Source: Bacteroidales bacterium (GTDB lineage: Bacteria; Bacteroidota; Bacteroidia; Bacteroidales; UBA932). Taken from it: a DNA stretch of 54,856 nucleotides. The translations under genes and the position numbers were made by a program. Each line of letters starts with the position of its first letter. Position 1 is the stretch's first letter. The stretch is taken from contig JAFRVZ010000005.1 of the NCBI GenBank assembly GCA_017438265.1, positions 1 through 54,856 on the forward strand. Reading direction: 5' to 3'. Shown one piece after another: positions 1 to 7,663 of the stretch. The notes beneath the pieces were generated by a model. It did no database searches. It was not told the DNA's origin and saw nothing but the letters and a program-made list of their open reading frames with translations.

Positions 1-1002
1 CGCGAGCGCGGTACCCTCTCCGAGGGACCCGCGCAGGGCGTCGCGCACGGCGATCAGCGCCTCCGGCGTCTCGCAGCCGTGCTTGCGCATCAACTCGCGG
101 AGCGTTGCCATCCGCGACTCGACCCGCTCCAGCGCATCGCCGGAGAGGTCCGTGCGCGCGTCGAGCGCTTCCAGCTCGGCGAGGATGTCCGCCACCTCGA
201 GGCGGGCGGACGAAAGCCGCTGCTCCCAGTCCGCAGCGGCGGAGACAAAGCGCGCGAGACGGGAGAGGGCCTTGCCGGCCTCCTTGAGGCCTGCATCGAG
301 GTCCGCTTCCGTAACGCGGTAGATTTCTTCCTTGATCTGTTCGGCGTTCGCGAGGCGCGCATGCTCCTGCTCCAGTTCCTCCCACTCCCCTTCCACGAGC
401 TTCGCCGCTTCGAGGCGGGCCAGGGAGGCCCGGGCATACTCGCCCTCCGCCTGCGCCTGCCGCTCCTGCTCCGTCACTTCCGAGAGTTCGCGCTCCAGCT
501 CCTTCACCCGCCGGAACAGCGTCCCGCAGGACTGCAGCAACTCCCCGTTCCCGGCATAGTGGTCCAGGACGGAGAGCTGGTAGCGCTTGTCGCGCAGGAG
601 GAGGGTGTCGTGCTGGGAGTGGATGTCCACGAGGCGGCCGGCGAGTTCCGAAAGGAGCGCGGCCTGGACGGGGCAGTCGTTCACGAAGGCACGGGAGCGG
701 CCGGTCGCGTTCACGACGCGCCGGACCAGCAGGTTCCCGCCGTCCGGTTCGACGTCCGCCGCTGCGAGCAGGGCGTCCACCGCCGGATCCGCGCAGGAGA
801 ACTCACCCTCGACGACGCAGCTGGCGGCCCCTTCCGAAATCACGGAGGCGTCCGCCTTTGCGCCGGTCAGCAGGGAGAGTGCGCCGAGCAGGATCGACTT
901 GCCGGCGCCGGTCTGTCCGGATATGATGACAAGACCCTCCGGAAATTCGACATCCAGAGCGTCTATGAGCACATAATTCCTGACGTGAAGCGCCCGGAGC
1001 AT
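1..1002 (-). CDS. recN: DNA repair protein RecN, N-terminal part (cut by window edge)
   Basis: This is the first 334 codons of RecN, the SMC-like ATPase that acts in recombinational repair of double-strand breaks; the usual length is about 550 residues, so the C-terminal ATPase half lies outside the window. The start ATG is at 1002, giving a protein beginning MLRALHVRNYVLID, and the Walker A motif GQTGAGKS is at residues 29-36, followed by the conserved ILLGALSLLTG stretch. The frame stays open to base 1. A coiled-coil region rich in Glu, Arg and Ala follows. It is the last visible gene of a minus-strand run, 3 bp after the omega-like gene. The truncation comes only from the window edge. Confidence 0.95.
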   Translation of the reverse strand, partial: MLRALHVRNYVLIDALDVEFPEGLVIISGQTGAGKSILLGALSLLTGAKADASVISEGAASCVVEGEFSCADPAVDALLAAADVEPDGGNLLVRRVVNATGRSRAFVNDCPVQAALLSELAGRLVDIHSQHDTLLLRDKRYQLSVLDHYAGNGELLQSCGTLFRRVKELERELSEVTEQERQAQAEGEYARASLARLEAAKLVEGEWEELEQEHARLANAEQIKEEIYRVTEADLDAGLKEAGKALSRLARFVSAAADWEQRLSSARLEVADILAELEALDARTDLSGDALERVESRMATLRELMRKHGCETPEALIAVRDALRGSLGEGTALA

Positions 1003-1005
1003 CGA

Positions 1006-1323
1006 TTACTCGTCCTTGGCCTTGCGGTAGAAGAGCTCGTCGTTTTCGAATTCCGAAATCGCGACGAGGTCCGGTTTCGGCTGGCGTTCGTAGTACTTGG
1101 AGATTTCGATCTGTTCCTTGTTCTCGAATACTTCCTCCATCGTGTCGCGCTCGTTCTTGAAGTCTTCGAGCTTCTTCTGGAGTTCCTTCTTCTCGGCCAG
1201 GGCGATCTGGTTCGCACGCTTGTAGAGGATGACGACGGATTCGTAGATGTTGCCGGTCGGTTCGGCGAGGTACTTGACGTCCCGGGTGATGGTGTTGGTA
1301 GGGACTTTCTTCTTGTTATCCAT
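1006..1323 (-). CDS. rpoZ: RNA polymerase omega-like subunit (Bacteroidota RpoZ/Rpb6 type)
   Basis: This small acidic protein of about 105 residues matches the Bacteroidota version of the RNA polymerase omega subunit. It has the segment PTNTITRDVKYLAEPTGNIY followed by ESVVILYKRANQIA, the helix that in omega/Rpb6 proteins clamps the beta-prime C-terminus. The C-terminal half is lysine- and glutamate-rich. An upstream in-frame ATG at 1341 would add MNNSII; I prefer the ATG at 1323 (MDNKKK) because relatives start at the equivalent point, but this is not certain. It lies between bamD and recN on the same strand. In Bacteroides, coaBC and a DUF4835 gene are commonly near this position, and none is seen here. 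Confidence 0.85.
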   Translation of the reverse strand: MDNKKKVPTNTITRDVKYLAEPTGNIYESVVILYKRANQIALAEKKELQKKLEDFKNERDTMEEVFENKEQIEISKYYERQPKPDLVAISEFENDELFYRKAKDE

Positions 1324-1381
1324 AATAATACTGTTGTTCATAAAAAATACTTCCGGCGCGGGGCCGGAAGTTTCAAAAATT

Positions 1382-2221
1382 TTATTTCTTCTCGAGCTCG
1401 AGCTCCTCGTCGGAGCCCGTGAACTTGCCCAGGGCCTTTTGGGAGCGGTTGTACATGACGTCCAGCTCGTGGCGGTGGGCAGAGTCGGGATACTCGCCGA
1501 TGAAGGTAAAGTAGTCGTCCGCGAAGGTCAGGTAGCGGTCGCGCTGCTTCTCGGGAACGCTCAGATAGGCGTATTTATAGGAAGCCATCGCGGAGTAGTA
1601 GAGGATCTCCTCCCGGTAGATGTTGTCGGCATCCTCCTTCAGGACGTTCTTCAGCGCGACGCGCGCGGCGAGGTAGTCCTCCATCTTGTAATAGAGTTTC
1701 GCCGCCTCGAACGCCTTGCGGTCGAGCCGCTCGGAGAGGTCCGTGATCATATTGAGGCACTCCGTCGCATGGGGCGTGTCCGGGTACTCGTCGACGTAGG
1801 TCGCGATCGCGGCGAGGGCCCTGGTCGTCGGGGTCTGGTCGAGCTCGTAGCGCAGCGTCGAGCGGTACATGCAGTCGAGCCGCATGAACATCGCGTCCGC
1901 GACGAAGGGGCTGAGCGGGTACTTGGTGATGAAATCGGAAAAGTTCGTCTCGGCCGTGTAGTAGTCGCGGAAACGGTAGTTGCTCAGGCCCAGGTAATAG
2001 CGGACCGTGTCGTCACGGGCGGTCCCGTCCGTCATCGCGGCCAGCGACTCGAAAAGCTGGGCGGCCTTCGCGTATTTGCCCTGGTTGAAATAATCGAACG
2101 CCGTCGAATACTTCAGGTCCCCGTCGTTGCCGGCGAGGAGCATCTCGTATTCCGACCGGCAGGACGCGAGCGCGAGCAGGACGGAAAGGAGCGGCAGGAT
2201 GACGATTCTCAGATGCTTCAT
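1382..2221 (-). CDS. bamD: Outer membrane assembly lipoprotein BamD
   Basis: This is a 279-residue lipoprotein of the BAM complex, which inserts beta-barrel proteins into the outer membrane. It has an N-terminal signal with lipobox LASC (lipidated Cys at residue 21), followed by tetratricopeptide-like helices; FDYFNQGKYAKAAQLFESLA and YYTAETNFSDFITKYPLSPF are two of the repeats. The length fits the family. The start lies 3 bp after the trxB stop, so both are probably on one transcript. The partner BamA is encoded in this window at 45115-47697, not next to it. Identification rests on the TPR pattern plus the lipobox and is firm. Confidence 0.93.
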   Translation of the reverse strand: MKHLRIVILPLLSVLLALASCRSEYEMLLAGNDGDLKYSTAFDYFNQGKYAKAAQLFESLAAMTDGTARDDTVRYYLGLSNYRFRDYYTAETNFSDFITKYPLSPFVADAMFMRLDCMYRSTLRYELDQTPTTRALAAIATYVDEYPDTPHATECLNMITDLSERLDRKAFEAAKLYYKMEDYLAARVALKNVLKEDADNIYREEILYYSAMASYKYAYLSVPEKQRDRYLTFADDYFTFIGEYPDSAHRHELDVMYNRSQKALGKFTGSDEELELEKK

Positions 2222-2224
2222 ACT

Positions 2225-3151
2225 TTACTTGTTTTCCAGCAGGAACTTTTCCGCATCCAGCGCGGCGCGGCAGCCGGAGGCTGCAGCCGTGACGGCCTGG
2301 CGGTAGCGGGGGTCCTGGACGTCGCCGGCGGCGAAAACGCCCTCCACGTTCGTGCAGGCGGTCTTGCCGTCCGTGACGATGTAGCCCTCCGCGTCCGTTT
2401 CCACCCAGGGGGCGAAGAGTTCCGCGTTGGGGTGGTGGCCGATGGCGAGGAAAAATCCGTCGATGGAAATATCAAAAACCTCGCCATCCTTGCGGACCAG
2501 CCTTGCGCCGGTCACACCTTCCTCATCGCCGAGGACTTCCTGCGTCTGGCAGTTCCAGAGGACCTCGATGTTGGGGGTTGCGGCTACCCGCTCCTGCATC
2601 GCCTTCGAGGCGCGGAATACATCGCGGCGGACGATCATATAGACCTTGCGGGCCAGGCCGGCCAGGTAGGTCGCCTCCTCGCACGCGGTATCGCCGCCGC
2701 CGACCACGGCGACGACCTTCTTCCGGTAGAAGAAGCCGTCGCAGGTCGCGCAGGCGGACACGCCGCGGCCGCGGTACGCCAGCTCGGAAGGGAGTCCGAG
2801 GTAGCGGGCGGTCGCGCCGGTCGCGATGATGAGCGCGTCGGTCTCGATTTCGTCGCCGTTGTCAACCGTGATCCGGAAAGGGCGGGCGGAGAGGTCGGCC
2901 TTCATCACGACGCCGCGGCGGATATCCGCGCCGAAGCGCAAGGCCTGGGCGCGCATCCCGTCCATCAGCGGCAGGGCCTCGACGCCCTCCGGGAAGCCCG
3001 GGTAGTTCTCGACCACGGTCGTCGTTGTCAGCTGGCCGCCCGGCTCCATCCCCTCGTAGAGGACCGGAGCGAGCGACGCGCGCGACGCATAGATGGCGGC
3101 GGTATAGCCGGCAGGGCCGCCGCCGACGATCAGGAGTCTCGTCTTTTCCAT
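2225..3151 (-). CDS. trxB: Thioredoxin-disulfide reductase
   Basis: This is a 308-residue FAD/NADPH enzyme that reduces thioredoxin. The FAD-binding GGGPAG motif is at residues 10-15, the redox-active CATC at 134-137 (SACATCDGFFY), the NADPH-binding GGGDTACEEA follows, and the C-terminal FAD motif is VFAAGDVQDPRYRQ. Length and domain order match the low-molecular-weight TrxB family exactly. The start ATG overlaps the stop of the upstream carboxyltransferase gene by one base (TAATG), suggesting translational coupling. It probably supplies the cytosolic thiol-reducing pool. No anomaly is seen. Confidence 0.97.
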   Translation of the reverse strand: MEKTRLLIVGGGPAGYTAAIYASRASLAPVLYEGMEPGGQLTTTTVVENYPGFPEGVEALPLMDGMRAQALRFGADIRRGVVMKADLSARPFRITVDNGDEIETDALIIATGATARYLGLPSELAYRGRGVSACATCDGFFYRKKVVAVVGGGDTACEEATYLAGLARKVYMIVRRDVFRASKAMQERVAATPNIEVLWNCQTQEVLGDEEGVTGARLVRKDGEVFDISIDGFFLAIGHHPNAELFAPWVETDAEGYIVTDGKTACTNVEGVFAAGDVQDPRYRQAVTAAASGCRAALDAEKFLLENK

Positions 3152-4935
3152 TATTCCTGGACGAAGGCGACGATTTCGCCCTTGGCGACATCCTCACCCT
3201 GCTTGCCGAGGGTCGCGACGACGCGGCCGCTCACGGCAGGGACGATTTCCTCCATTCCGTAGTAGGCCTGGACATAGCCCATCGGCTTGCCGGCGTCGAC
3301 CTTGGTCCCGGCGACGGGCGCCGCGGAAACGTCGTCGACGTCAACCTGCCAGAGGAGCTTGCCCTTGACGGGCGCCTGGACCGGAACGGCCTTCGGATAC
3401 TTCTTCGTATATTCTTCGACGTCGAACTTCGGCATCTCGACGACCGGACGGACGACCTCGATCGGGGCGCCGGCCTTCGCGCGGAAGTCCTCGAGCTCCT
3501 TGTTGAAGCGTTCCTTCGCGATACCGCTCCGGTAGTCGCGGTACTGACGCTCGTGCATCGCCAGCTCGAAGAGCTCTTCGTCGTCCTCGCCGCAGTCCCA
3601 GCCTTCTTCCTTCATCATCTGACGGAACTTCGGAAGCTCGTCCGGGTAGTTGTCCTGCGGGTTCTCGGTATGGAATTCCATGCCCTTCTCCTTCGCGAGT
3701 TCGACGATCTCCGGCGCGAGCGGGCCGGGGAGGTTGCCCATCTTGCCCTGGATCATGCCCCAGGTATCCTTGTCGATCGTGGAGAAGCGCGGCTTGTCGG
3801 AACTCATCGCCATCAGGTTCATCAGGGCGGTGTTCTTGACATACTGGCTGAACGGGGTCACGAGCGGCGGGTAGCCGAGGCGCGGCCATACGTATTCGAC
3901 CTCGTTGAAGAGGCGGACCATCAGCGTGTCGAGGGAGCTCTCCGGCTTGCCGTGGGCGCGCTCGGCGGCGTTGATCGCAGCCTTGAAGCCCCTCAGGTCG
4001 GCCAGCATCGAACCCATCATGCCGCCCGGCAGGCCGCAGCCCACGAGGAGCGAGGTCATCTGGGAGTTGGTCGGGCTGATCCAGTAGCCGAGGAAGTCGT
4101 CGATGAATTCCTGGGTCAGGCGGCGGACCTCCATGTAGGCGTCCATGTTGATGTCCTTGACGAGGAAGCCGTCCGCTTTCATCATCTGCTGGATCGTGAT
4201 CACGTCCGGGTGGACCTTACCCCAGGAGAGGGGCTCGACGGCGACGTCGAGGTAGTCGGCGCCGGCGCGGGCGACTTCCAGCATCGAAGCAGGCGAGAAG
4301 CCCGGGCCGCTGTGGCCGTGGTACTGGACCTTGATGTGGGGATGGGCCTTCTTGATGCCGGCGACGAGCTGACCGAGCTCGGTCGGACGGCCGACACCGG
4401 CCATATCCTTGAGGCAGATCTCGTCGGTACCGTACTCCACGAGCTTTTCGACCAGCTTGAGGTAGTACTCGACGGTATGGACCGGGGAGTGGGTGATCGA
4501 GAGGGCGGCCTGGGAGATCATTCCGGCCTTCTTCGCGTATTCGATGGAGAGTTTGAGGTTGCGGTGGTCGTTCAGGCCGCAGAAGGAGCGGGCGATGTCC
4601 GTGCCCTGCTTTTTCTTGACCTTGAACATCAGTTCACGCACGTCTGCAGGGACCGGGTACATCCGCAGCGCGTTCAGGCCGCGCTCGAGCATATGGGTCT
4701 GGATACCGGCCTTGTGGAAGGGAGCGGTCCACTTCCGGACGGAAATGTTCGGATTTTCGCCATAAAGGAGGTTCACCTGCTCGAACGCACCGCCGTTGGT
4801 CTCGACGCGGTCGAAGCAACCCATATCCACGATGGCCGGGGCTACCCGGACCAGCTGGTCAACCCGCGGCTGATATTTGCCGGAGGACTGCCACATATCC
4901 CTGTAAACGAGGGAGAATTTAATCTCACGTGCCAT
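3151..4935 (-). CDS. Carboxyltransferase of the OadA / pyruvate carboxylase B family, lacking the biotin lysine
   Basis: This 594-residue protein belongs to the oxaloacetate decarboxylase alpha / pyruvate carboxylase subunit B family. The TIM-barrel carboxyltransferase domain carries YRDMWQS near residue 11, the lysine of LKDMAG at 176 and the metal-binding YHGHSGPG with histidines 206 and 208. After a conserved middle domain, the last ~75 residues form a biotinyl/lipoyl-like barrel. In that barrel the usual MKM biotin site reads YGM (QAYYGMEEIVP), so glycine 560 replaces the acceptor lysine. The protein therefore probably works with a separate biotin carrier. The start is the ATG at 4935, whose N-terminus MAREIKFSLVYRDM matches the family; an upstream in-frame extension into the tRNA region is not credible. 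It heads the operon with trxB and bamD. Confidence 0.88.
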   Translation of the reverse strand: MAREIKFSLVYRDMWQSSGKYQPRVDQLVRVAPAIVDMGCFDRVETNGGAFEQVNLLYGENPNISVRKWTAPFHKAGIQTHMLERGLNALRMYPVPADVRELMFKVKKKQGTDIARSFCGLNDHRNLKLSIEYAKKAGMISQAALSITHSPVHTVEYYLKLVEKLVEYGTDEICLKDMAGVGRPTELGQLVAGIKKAHPHIKVQYHGHSGPGFSPASMLEVARAGADYLDVAVEPLSWGKVHPDVITIQQMMKADGFLVKDINMDAYMEVRRLTQEFIDDFLGYWISPTNSQMTSLLVGCGLPGGMMGSMLADLRGFKAAINAAERAHGKPESSLDTLMVRLFNEVEYVWPRLGYPPLVTPFSQYVKNTALMNLMAMSSDKPRFSTIDKDTWGMIQGKMGNLPGPLAPEIVELAKEKGMEFHTENPQDNYPDELPKFRQMMKEEGWDCGEDDEELFELAMHERQYRDYRSGIAKERFNKELEDFRAKAGAPIEVVRPVVEMPKFDVEEYTKKYPKAVPVQAPVKGKLLWQVDVDDVSAAPVAGTKVDAGKPMGYVQAYYGMEEIVPAVSGRVVATLGKQGEDVAKGEIVAFVQE

Positions 4936-4995
4936 ATTTGTTATGTTAGATTTATTGATTTTCAGGCGTATGCAAAGCTGATTTCGGTAAATCGT

Positions 4996-5003
4996 GTAAA
5001 GAT
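4996..5003 (-). promoter_or_regulatory. Candidate promoter -7 box for the oadA-like operon
   Basis: The minus strand reads TATCTTTA, one base off the Bacteroidota TAnnTTTG consensus, about 60 bp upstream of the carboxyltransferase ATG. No clear -33 TTTG is seen. It lies back to back with the tRNA-His promoter, so the two transcription units diverge from an AT-rich gap of about 120 bp. Confidence 0.4.
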
Positions 5004-5015
5004 ACAAAAGAAATG

Positions 5016-5045
5016 TTGGAAGTAAAAATAAAATTTGTACCTTTG
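5016..5045 (+). promoter_or_regulatory. tRNA-His promoter (-33 TTG, -7 TACCTTTG)
   Basis: A TTG at 5016-5018 is followed after 19 bp by TACCTTTG at 5038-5045, which fits the Bacteroidota primary sigma-factor consensus (TTTG, then TAnnTTTG). The tRNA begins 14 bp after the box. Confidence 0.75.
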
Positions 5046-5059
5046 TACCCTCCAACACG

Positions 5060-5135
5060 GTGCGATTAGTTCAGTTGGTAGAGCACCAGATTGTGGTTCT
5101 GGGTGTCGTGGGTTCGAGCCCCACATCGCACCCCA
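5060..5135 (+). tRNA. tRNA-His (GTG)
   Basis: This folds as a standard cloverleaf: acceptor GTGCGAT (5060-5066) pairs with ATCGCAC (5125-5131), the D arm contains AGTTCAGTTGGTAGAGC, and the anticodon arm CCAGA-TTGTGGT-TCTGG carries anticodon GTG. The T arm has GGTTCGAGCC and the CCA end is encoded (5133-5135). The base before the acceptor is G, as needed for the extra G-1 of histidine tRNAs. Confidence 0.97.
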
Positions 5136-5136
5136 A

Positions 5137-5167
5137 AAAGCTTCCTTACGCAGGGAGCTTTTTTTTT
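5137..5167 (+). terminator. Rho-independent terminator after tRNA-His
   Basis: A 9-bp stem AAAGCTTCC / GGGAGCTTT (one G-T pair) closes a 7-base loop and is followed by a T run to 5167. It sits two bases after the encoded CCA. Confidence 0.85.
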
Positions 5168-5179
5168 GCGACTATTTTG

Positions 5180-5187
5180 TATATTTG
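5180..5187 (+). promoter_or_regulatory. Promoter -7 box of the CarboxypepD_reg gene
   Basis: TATATTTG matches TAnnTTTG exactly and ends 7 bp before the ATG at 5195. Transcription would start almost at the start codon. No good -33 element is visible at the expected distance. Confidence 0.55.
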
Positions 5188-5194
5188 GTGGTGT

Positions 5195-6460
5195 ATGAAA
5201 CGATTGATTGCCATTTCCATAATGCTTCTGGCGTGCTGGGGCGCGCTGGGGCAGACTCGGGACTTCCTCACGCTGAGCGGAAAGGTGACGGACTCCCAGA
5301 CCGGGGAGTCGCTGGCCTTCGTATCCGTGAACCTGAAGGGGACGAATATCTCGATTGTGACGAACTCCGAAGGCGTCTTCAGCCTGAAGGTGCCCGGAAC
5401 GACGGGCGCGGATGCGCGCGTCAGCATCAGCAGCATCGGCTACCTGACCGCCGAATATGCAGTGAATGACTTTTTGCAGCTGCCGGAGGACCGGATGCTC
5501 AGCGTCCACCTGCTTCCGGTCGTGATGCGGCTCGACCCGGCCGTGGTGCGCTCCGTGGACCCGAAGGTCCTCTTCAGCACCGCCTACGCCCGGGTCCGCT
5601 GGAACTACCCGTCCAAGGCCGTCGGCATGACCGCCTTCTACCGGGAAATGATCCGGAAAGGAACGACGAAGTACCTCGTGCTCAACGAGGCGGTCGTCGA
5701 CATCGAAAAGGCTTCCTACTCCGGCTATGCGAACGACAAGGCCGCGATCTACAAGGGCCGCGGCAGCATCAACTACGACGTGACCGACACCCTCTTCGTC
5801 CAGTTCCAGGGCGGCATCACCGCCGCGCTGGACCTCGACATGGTCAAGAGCCCCTTCGTCGGCACGACCCTCCAGGCCGCGACCCACTTCTACGACTTCA
5901 GCCTCGACGGGATCGAGACCCTCGACGGGAAAACCTGCTACGTCGTCGGTTTCCGCCCCAAGGAGGGCGCCCAGCCTTTCCTGTTCATCGGGAAAATGTT
6001 CATCGAGACCGAGTCCTTCGCCATCGCGCGGATGGAGTTCTCGATGGACCTGAAGGGCCGCGAGGAGGCCGCCGCGGGCGAATTCATCATCCGCCGCCCC
6101 GCCGACCGGCGCTTCACCGTCGAGCACGCGGACTATTCGGTCAATTTCAAGGAGTACGACGGCCTGTGGTACTTCGAGTACTCGCGGGTCGACATCAACT
6201 TCACGGCCCGCAAGCGCCGTTCCCTCTTCCGGACGTCCTATACCGTGACCGGCGAGATGGCCGTCACGGACCACAAGAAAGGGGATTTCAAGGTTGTGAG
6301 CGACGAGCGCGTCCGGATGCGCGACATCCTCTCGAACCGCGTGGCGGCCTTCACGGATGAGGATTTCTGGGAAGGTTACAACGTCATCGAACCCGACCAG
6401 TCGATCGACCAGGCGATCCGCCGCATCATCCGGCAGCTCCGCCGCCGGGAGGAGAATTAG
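5195..6460 (+). CDS. Exported protein with CarboxypepD_reg-like domain
   Basis: This is a 421-residue secreted or envelope protein typical of Bacteroidota. A signal peptide (MKRLIAISIMLLACWGALGQ) is followed by a carboxypeptidase-regulatory-like beta-sandwich (about residues 25-110; LSGKVTDSQTGESLAFVSVN and ITSN-type turns), the domain also found at the N-terminus of SusC proteins. The remaining ~300 residues are beta-rich and resemble the non-barrel part of DUF5686-type proteins, but I see no outer-membrane barrel. The start at 5195 was chosen because it gives a clean signal peptide; longer in-frame starts run through the tRNA. Its stop overlaps the convergent Fur-like gene by 4 bp. The specific function is unknown. 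Confidence 0.85.
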   Translation: MKRLIAISIMLLACWGALGQTRDFLTLSGKVTDSQTGESLAFVSVNLKGTNISIVTNSEGVFSLKVPGTTGADARVSISSIGYLTAEYAVNDFLQLPEDRMLSVHLLPVVMRLDPAVVRSVDPKVLFSTAYARVRWNYPSKAVGMTAFYREMIRKGTTKYLVLNEAVVDIEKASYSGYANDKAAIYKGRGSINYDVTDTLFVQFQGGITAALDLDMVKSPFVGTTLQAATHFYDFSLDGIETLDGKTCYVVGFRPKEGAQPFLFIGKMFIETESFAIARMEFSMDLKGREEAAAGEFIIRRPADRRFTVEHADYSVNFKEYDGLWYFEYSRVDINFTARKRRSLFRTSYTVTGEMAVTDHKKGDFKVVSDERVRMRDILSNRVAAFTDEDFWEGYNVIEPDQSIDQAIRRIIRQLRRREEN

Positions 6461-6918
6461 TCCCGGCCGGCCGCGGCTTTCCGCCGCGTCGGATGGCAGA
6501 CGACCTGCAGGTCGATTCCGTCGATCTTGTACCCTTTGAGGCGGCGGCGCTTCAGCCGCTCCTCGACCAGCGCGTACAGTTCCTCGTCGTAGAGGTTCCG
6601 GTACGTATGGTTTACGCTGTCATAGAAATGGATGTGTTTCGACGGGTTGGCGTCGAAGTACATCTTCGCGTCCGCGCTCATCCGGCTGCGGTAGATGCCC
6701 GCTTTCGCGAGCCGCGAGAGGGTGTTGTAGACGGAAGCGACCGTCACGGACGCGGCGCCGTGCTCCGCGAGCCAGGCGGCGACGCTGTCGGCGCCGGCGT
6801 GCTCGAGGGCGAGCATCGCCGCGTGGACGGCAAGCCGCTGCGGCGTCGCCTTGAGGGAGCAGGCCTTGAGGGCCTGGCGAAACTCCTGCTCCGTCAGCAT
6901 GGTGTTGTGCTTGATCAT
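6457..6918 (-). CDS. Fur-family transcriptional regulator lacking the CxxC zinc motifs
   Basis: This 153-residue protein has the Fur/PerR winged-helix domain: LKATPQRLAVHAAM (about residues 22-35) and recognition helix VTVASVYNTLSRLAKAG (58-74). The C-terminal dimerisation domain keeps FDANPSKHIHFYD (88-100), with His95 and His97 as likely metal ligands. The usual structural CxxC pairs are absent: the segment that normally reads CxxCGK is DSVNHTYRN, and the only C-terminal cysteine is Cys141. It is therefore a divergent Fur-like metal or peroxide sensor; which signal it reads cannot be said. A 15-bp palindrome covers its own predicted transcription start, suggesting autoregulation. An alternative start is the ATG at 6900 (MLTEQEF). 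Confidence 0.85.
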   Translation of the reverse strand: MIKHNTMLTEQEFRQALKACSLKATPQRLAVHAAMLALEHAGADSVAAWLAEHGAASVTVASVYNTLSRLAKAGIYRSRMSADAKMYFDANPSKHIHFYDSVNHTYRNLYDEELYALVEERLKRRRLKGYKIDGIDLQVVCHPTRRKAAAGRD

Positions 6919-6923
6919 CGGAA

Positions 6924-6938
6924 TCCTGTTTAACAGGA
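6924..6938. promoter_or_regulatory. Palindromic operator candidate over the Fur-like gene's start site
   Basis: TCCTGTTTAACAGGA is a perfect 7-1-7 palindrome placed between the gene's -7 box (6939-6946) and its ATG (6918), so it covers the predicted transcription start. This is where a self-repressing regulator would bind. The binding itself is inferred. Confidence 0.6.
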
Positions 6939-6967
6939 CAAAGATACGTAATTTTTAAAACTTCAAA
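6939..6967 (-). promoter_or_regulatory. Promoter of the Fur-like gene
   Basis: On the minus strand the -7 box TATCTTTG occupies 6946-6939 and a TTTG occupies 6967-6964, with 17 bp between them. The -7 box matches the consensus fully; the spacing is slightly short. Confidence 0.65.
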
Positions 6968-6976
6968 CTTGGAACT

Positions 6977-7663
6977 ATGAAAATGCTTGATTTGCACGCA
7001 ACTGAGCGCCCGCGGGAGAAACTGCTCGCCCGCGGCGCGGCCGCCCTCAGCGACGGCGAACTGATCGCGATCCTGCTGCGCACCGGGACGGCCGGCGCCA
7101 GCGTCCTGGACCTGGCCCAGACCCTCGTGCGCCGCGTGGACGGCCACCTCATCCGCTTCGCGGACCTGACCCTCGCGGAGCTCTGCTCCGTCCGCGGCAT
7201 CGGCCCCGACAAGGCCGCGACCCTCGTGGCCGCCTTCGAACTCGGGAAGCGCTTCGTCGAGGACCTGTCCCACCTCGACGATGCGCCCGTAACCCACGCG
7301 CGGACGGTGTACCGGCTGATGCTGCCGCGGCTCAAGGGCCTCTCCCACGAGGAGTGCTGGGTCCTCTTCCTCAACGCTTCCTCGCAGCTCGTCGCGACCC
7401 GCCGGCTCTCCTCCGGGGGCACGACGGAGACGGTCGTGGACAACCGGATGGTCCTCGCGGAAGCGCTGGAGCACCGCGCGCGCGGCCTCATCCTCGTCCA
7501 CAACCACCCCAACCTGAATCCCCTCCCCAGCACCGCGGACATCGAAGTGACCCGGCGGCTGCGCGAGGCGGCGCGGTCGCTGGACCTGCAGTTGCTGGAC
7601 CATGTAATTATTTCCGGGAACGGGTTTTACAGCTTCGCGGACGAGCAGGTCTACCGGCCCTAG
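6977..7663 (+). CDS. radC: RadC family JAB/MPN domain protein
   Basis: This is a 228-residue RadC family protein. The N-terminal part has RPREKLLARGAAALSDGELI and the helix-hairpin-helix-like CSVRGIGPDKAATLVAAFEL; the C-terminal part is the JAB1/MPN domain with its zinc site in HNHPNLNPLPSTADIEVTRR (the canonical form is HNHPSGxxxPSxxD) and an upstream catalytic Glu. Despite the historic name, a DNA-repair role is not established for the family. The start at 6977 gives a family-typical N-terminus. It diverges from the Fur-like gene across 58 bp and overlaps the convergent rpoN by 4 bp at the stops. Confidence 0.93.
   Translation: MKMLDLHATERPREKLLARGAAALSDGELIAILLRTGTAGASVLDLAQTLVRRVDGHLIRFADLTLAELCSVRGIGPDKAATLVAAFELGKRFVEDLSHLDDAPVTHARTVYRLMLPRLKGLSHEECWVLFLNASSQLVATRRLSSGGTTETVVDNRMVLAEALEHRARGLILVHNHPNLNPLPSTADIEVTRRLREAARSLDLQLLDHVIISGNGFYSFADEQVYRP

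Noticed and set aside
1247-3262. A 671-codon open frame on the plus strand
   Set aside because: It is antisense to bamD and trxB, has no domain similarity and arises from high GC codon use in the opposite frame.
5066-6274. A 402-codon minus-strand frame reaching into tRNA-His
   Set aside because: It covers the CarboxypepD_reg gene in antisense and includes tRNA sequence; no motif is recognised.
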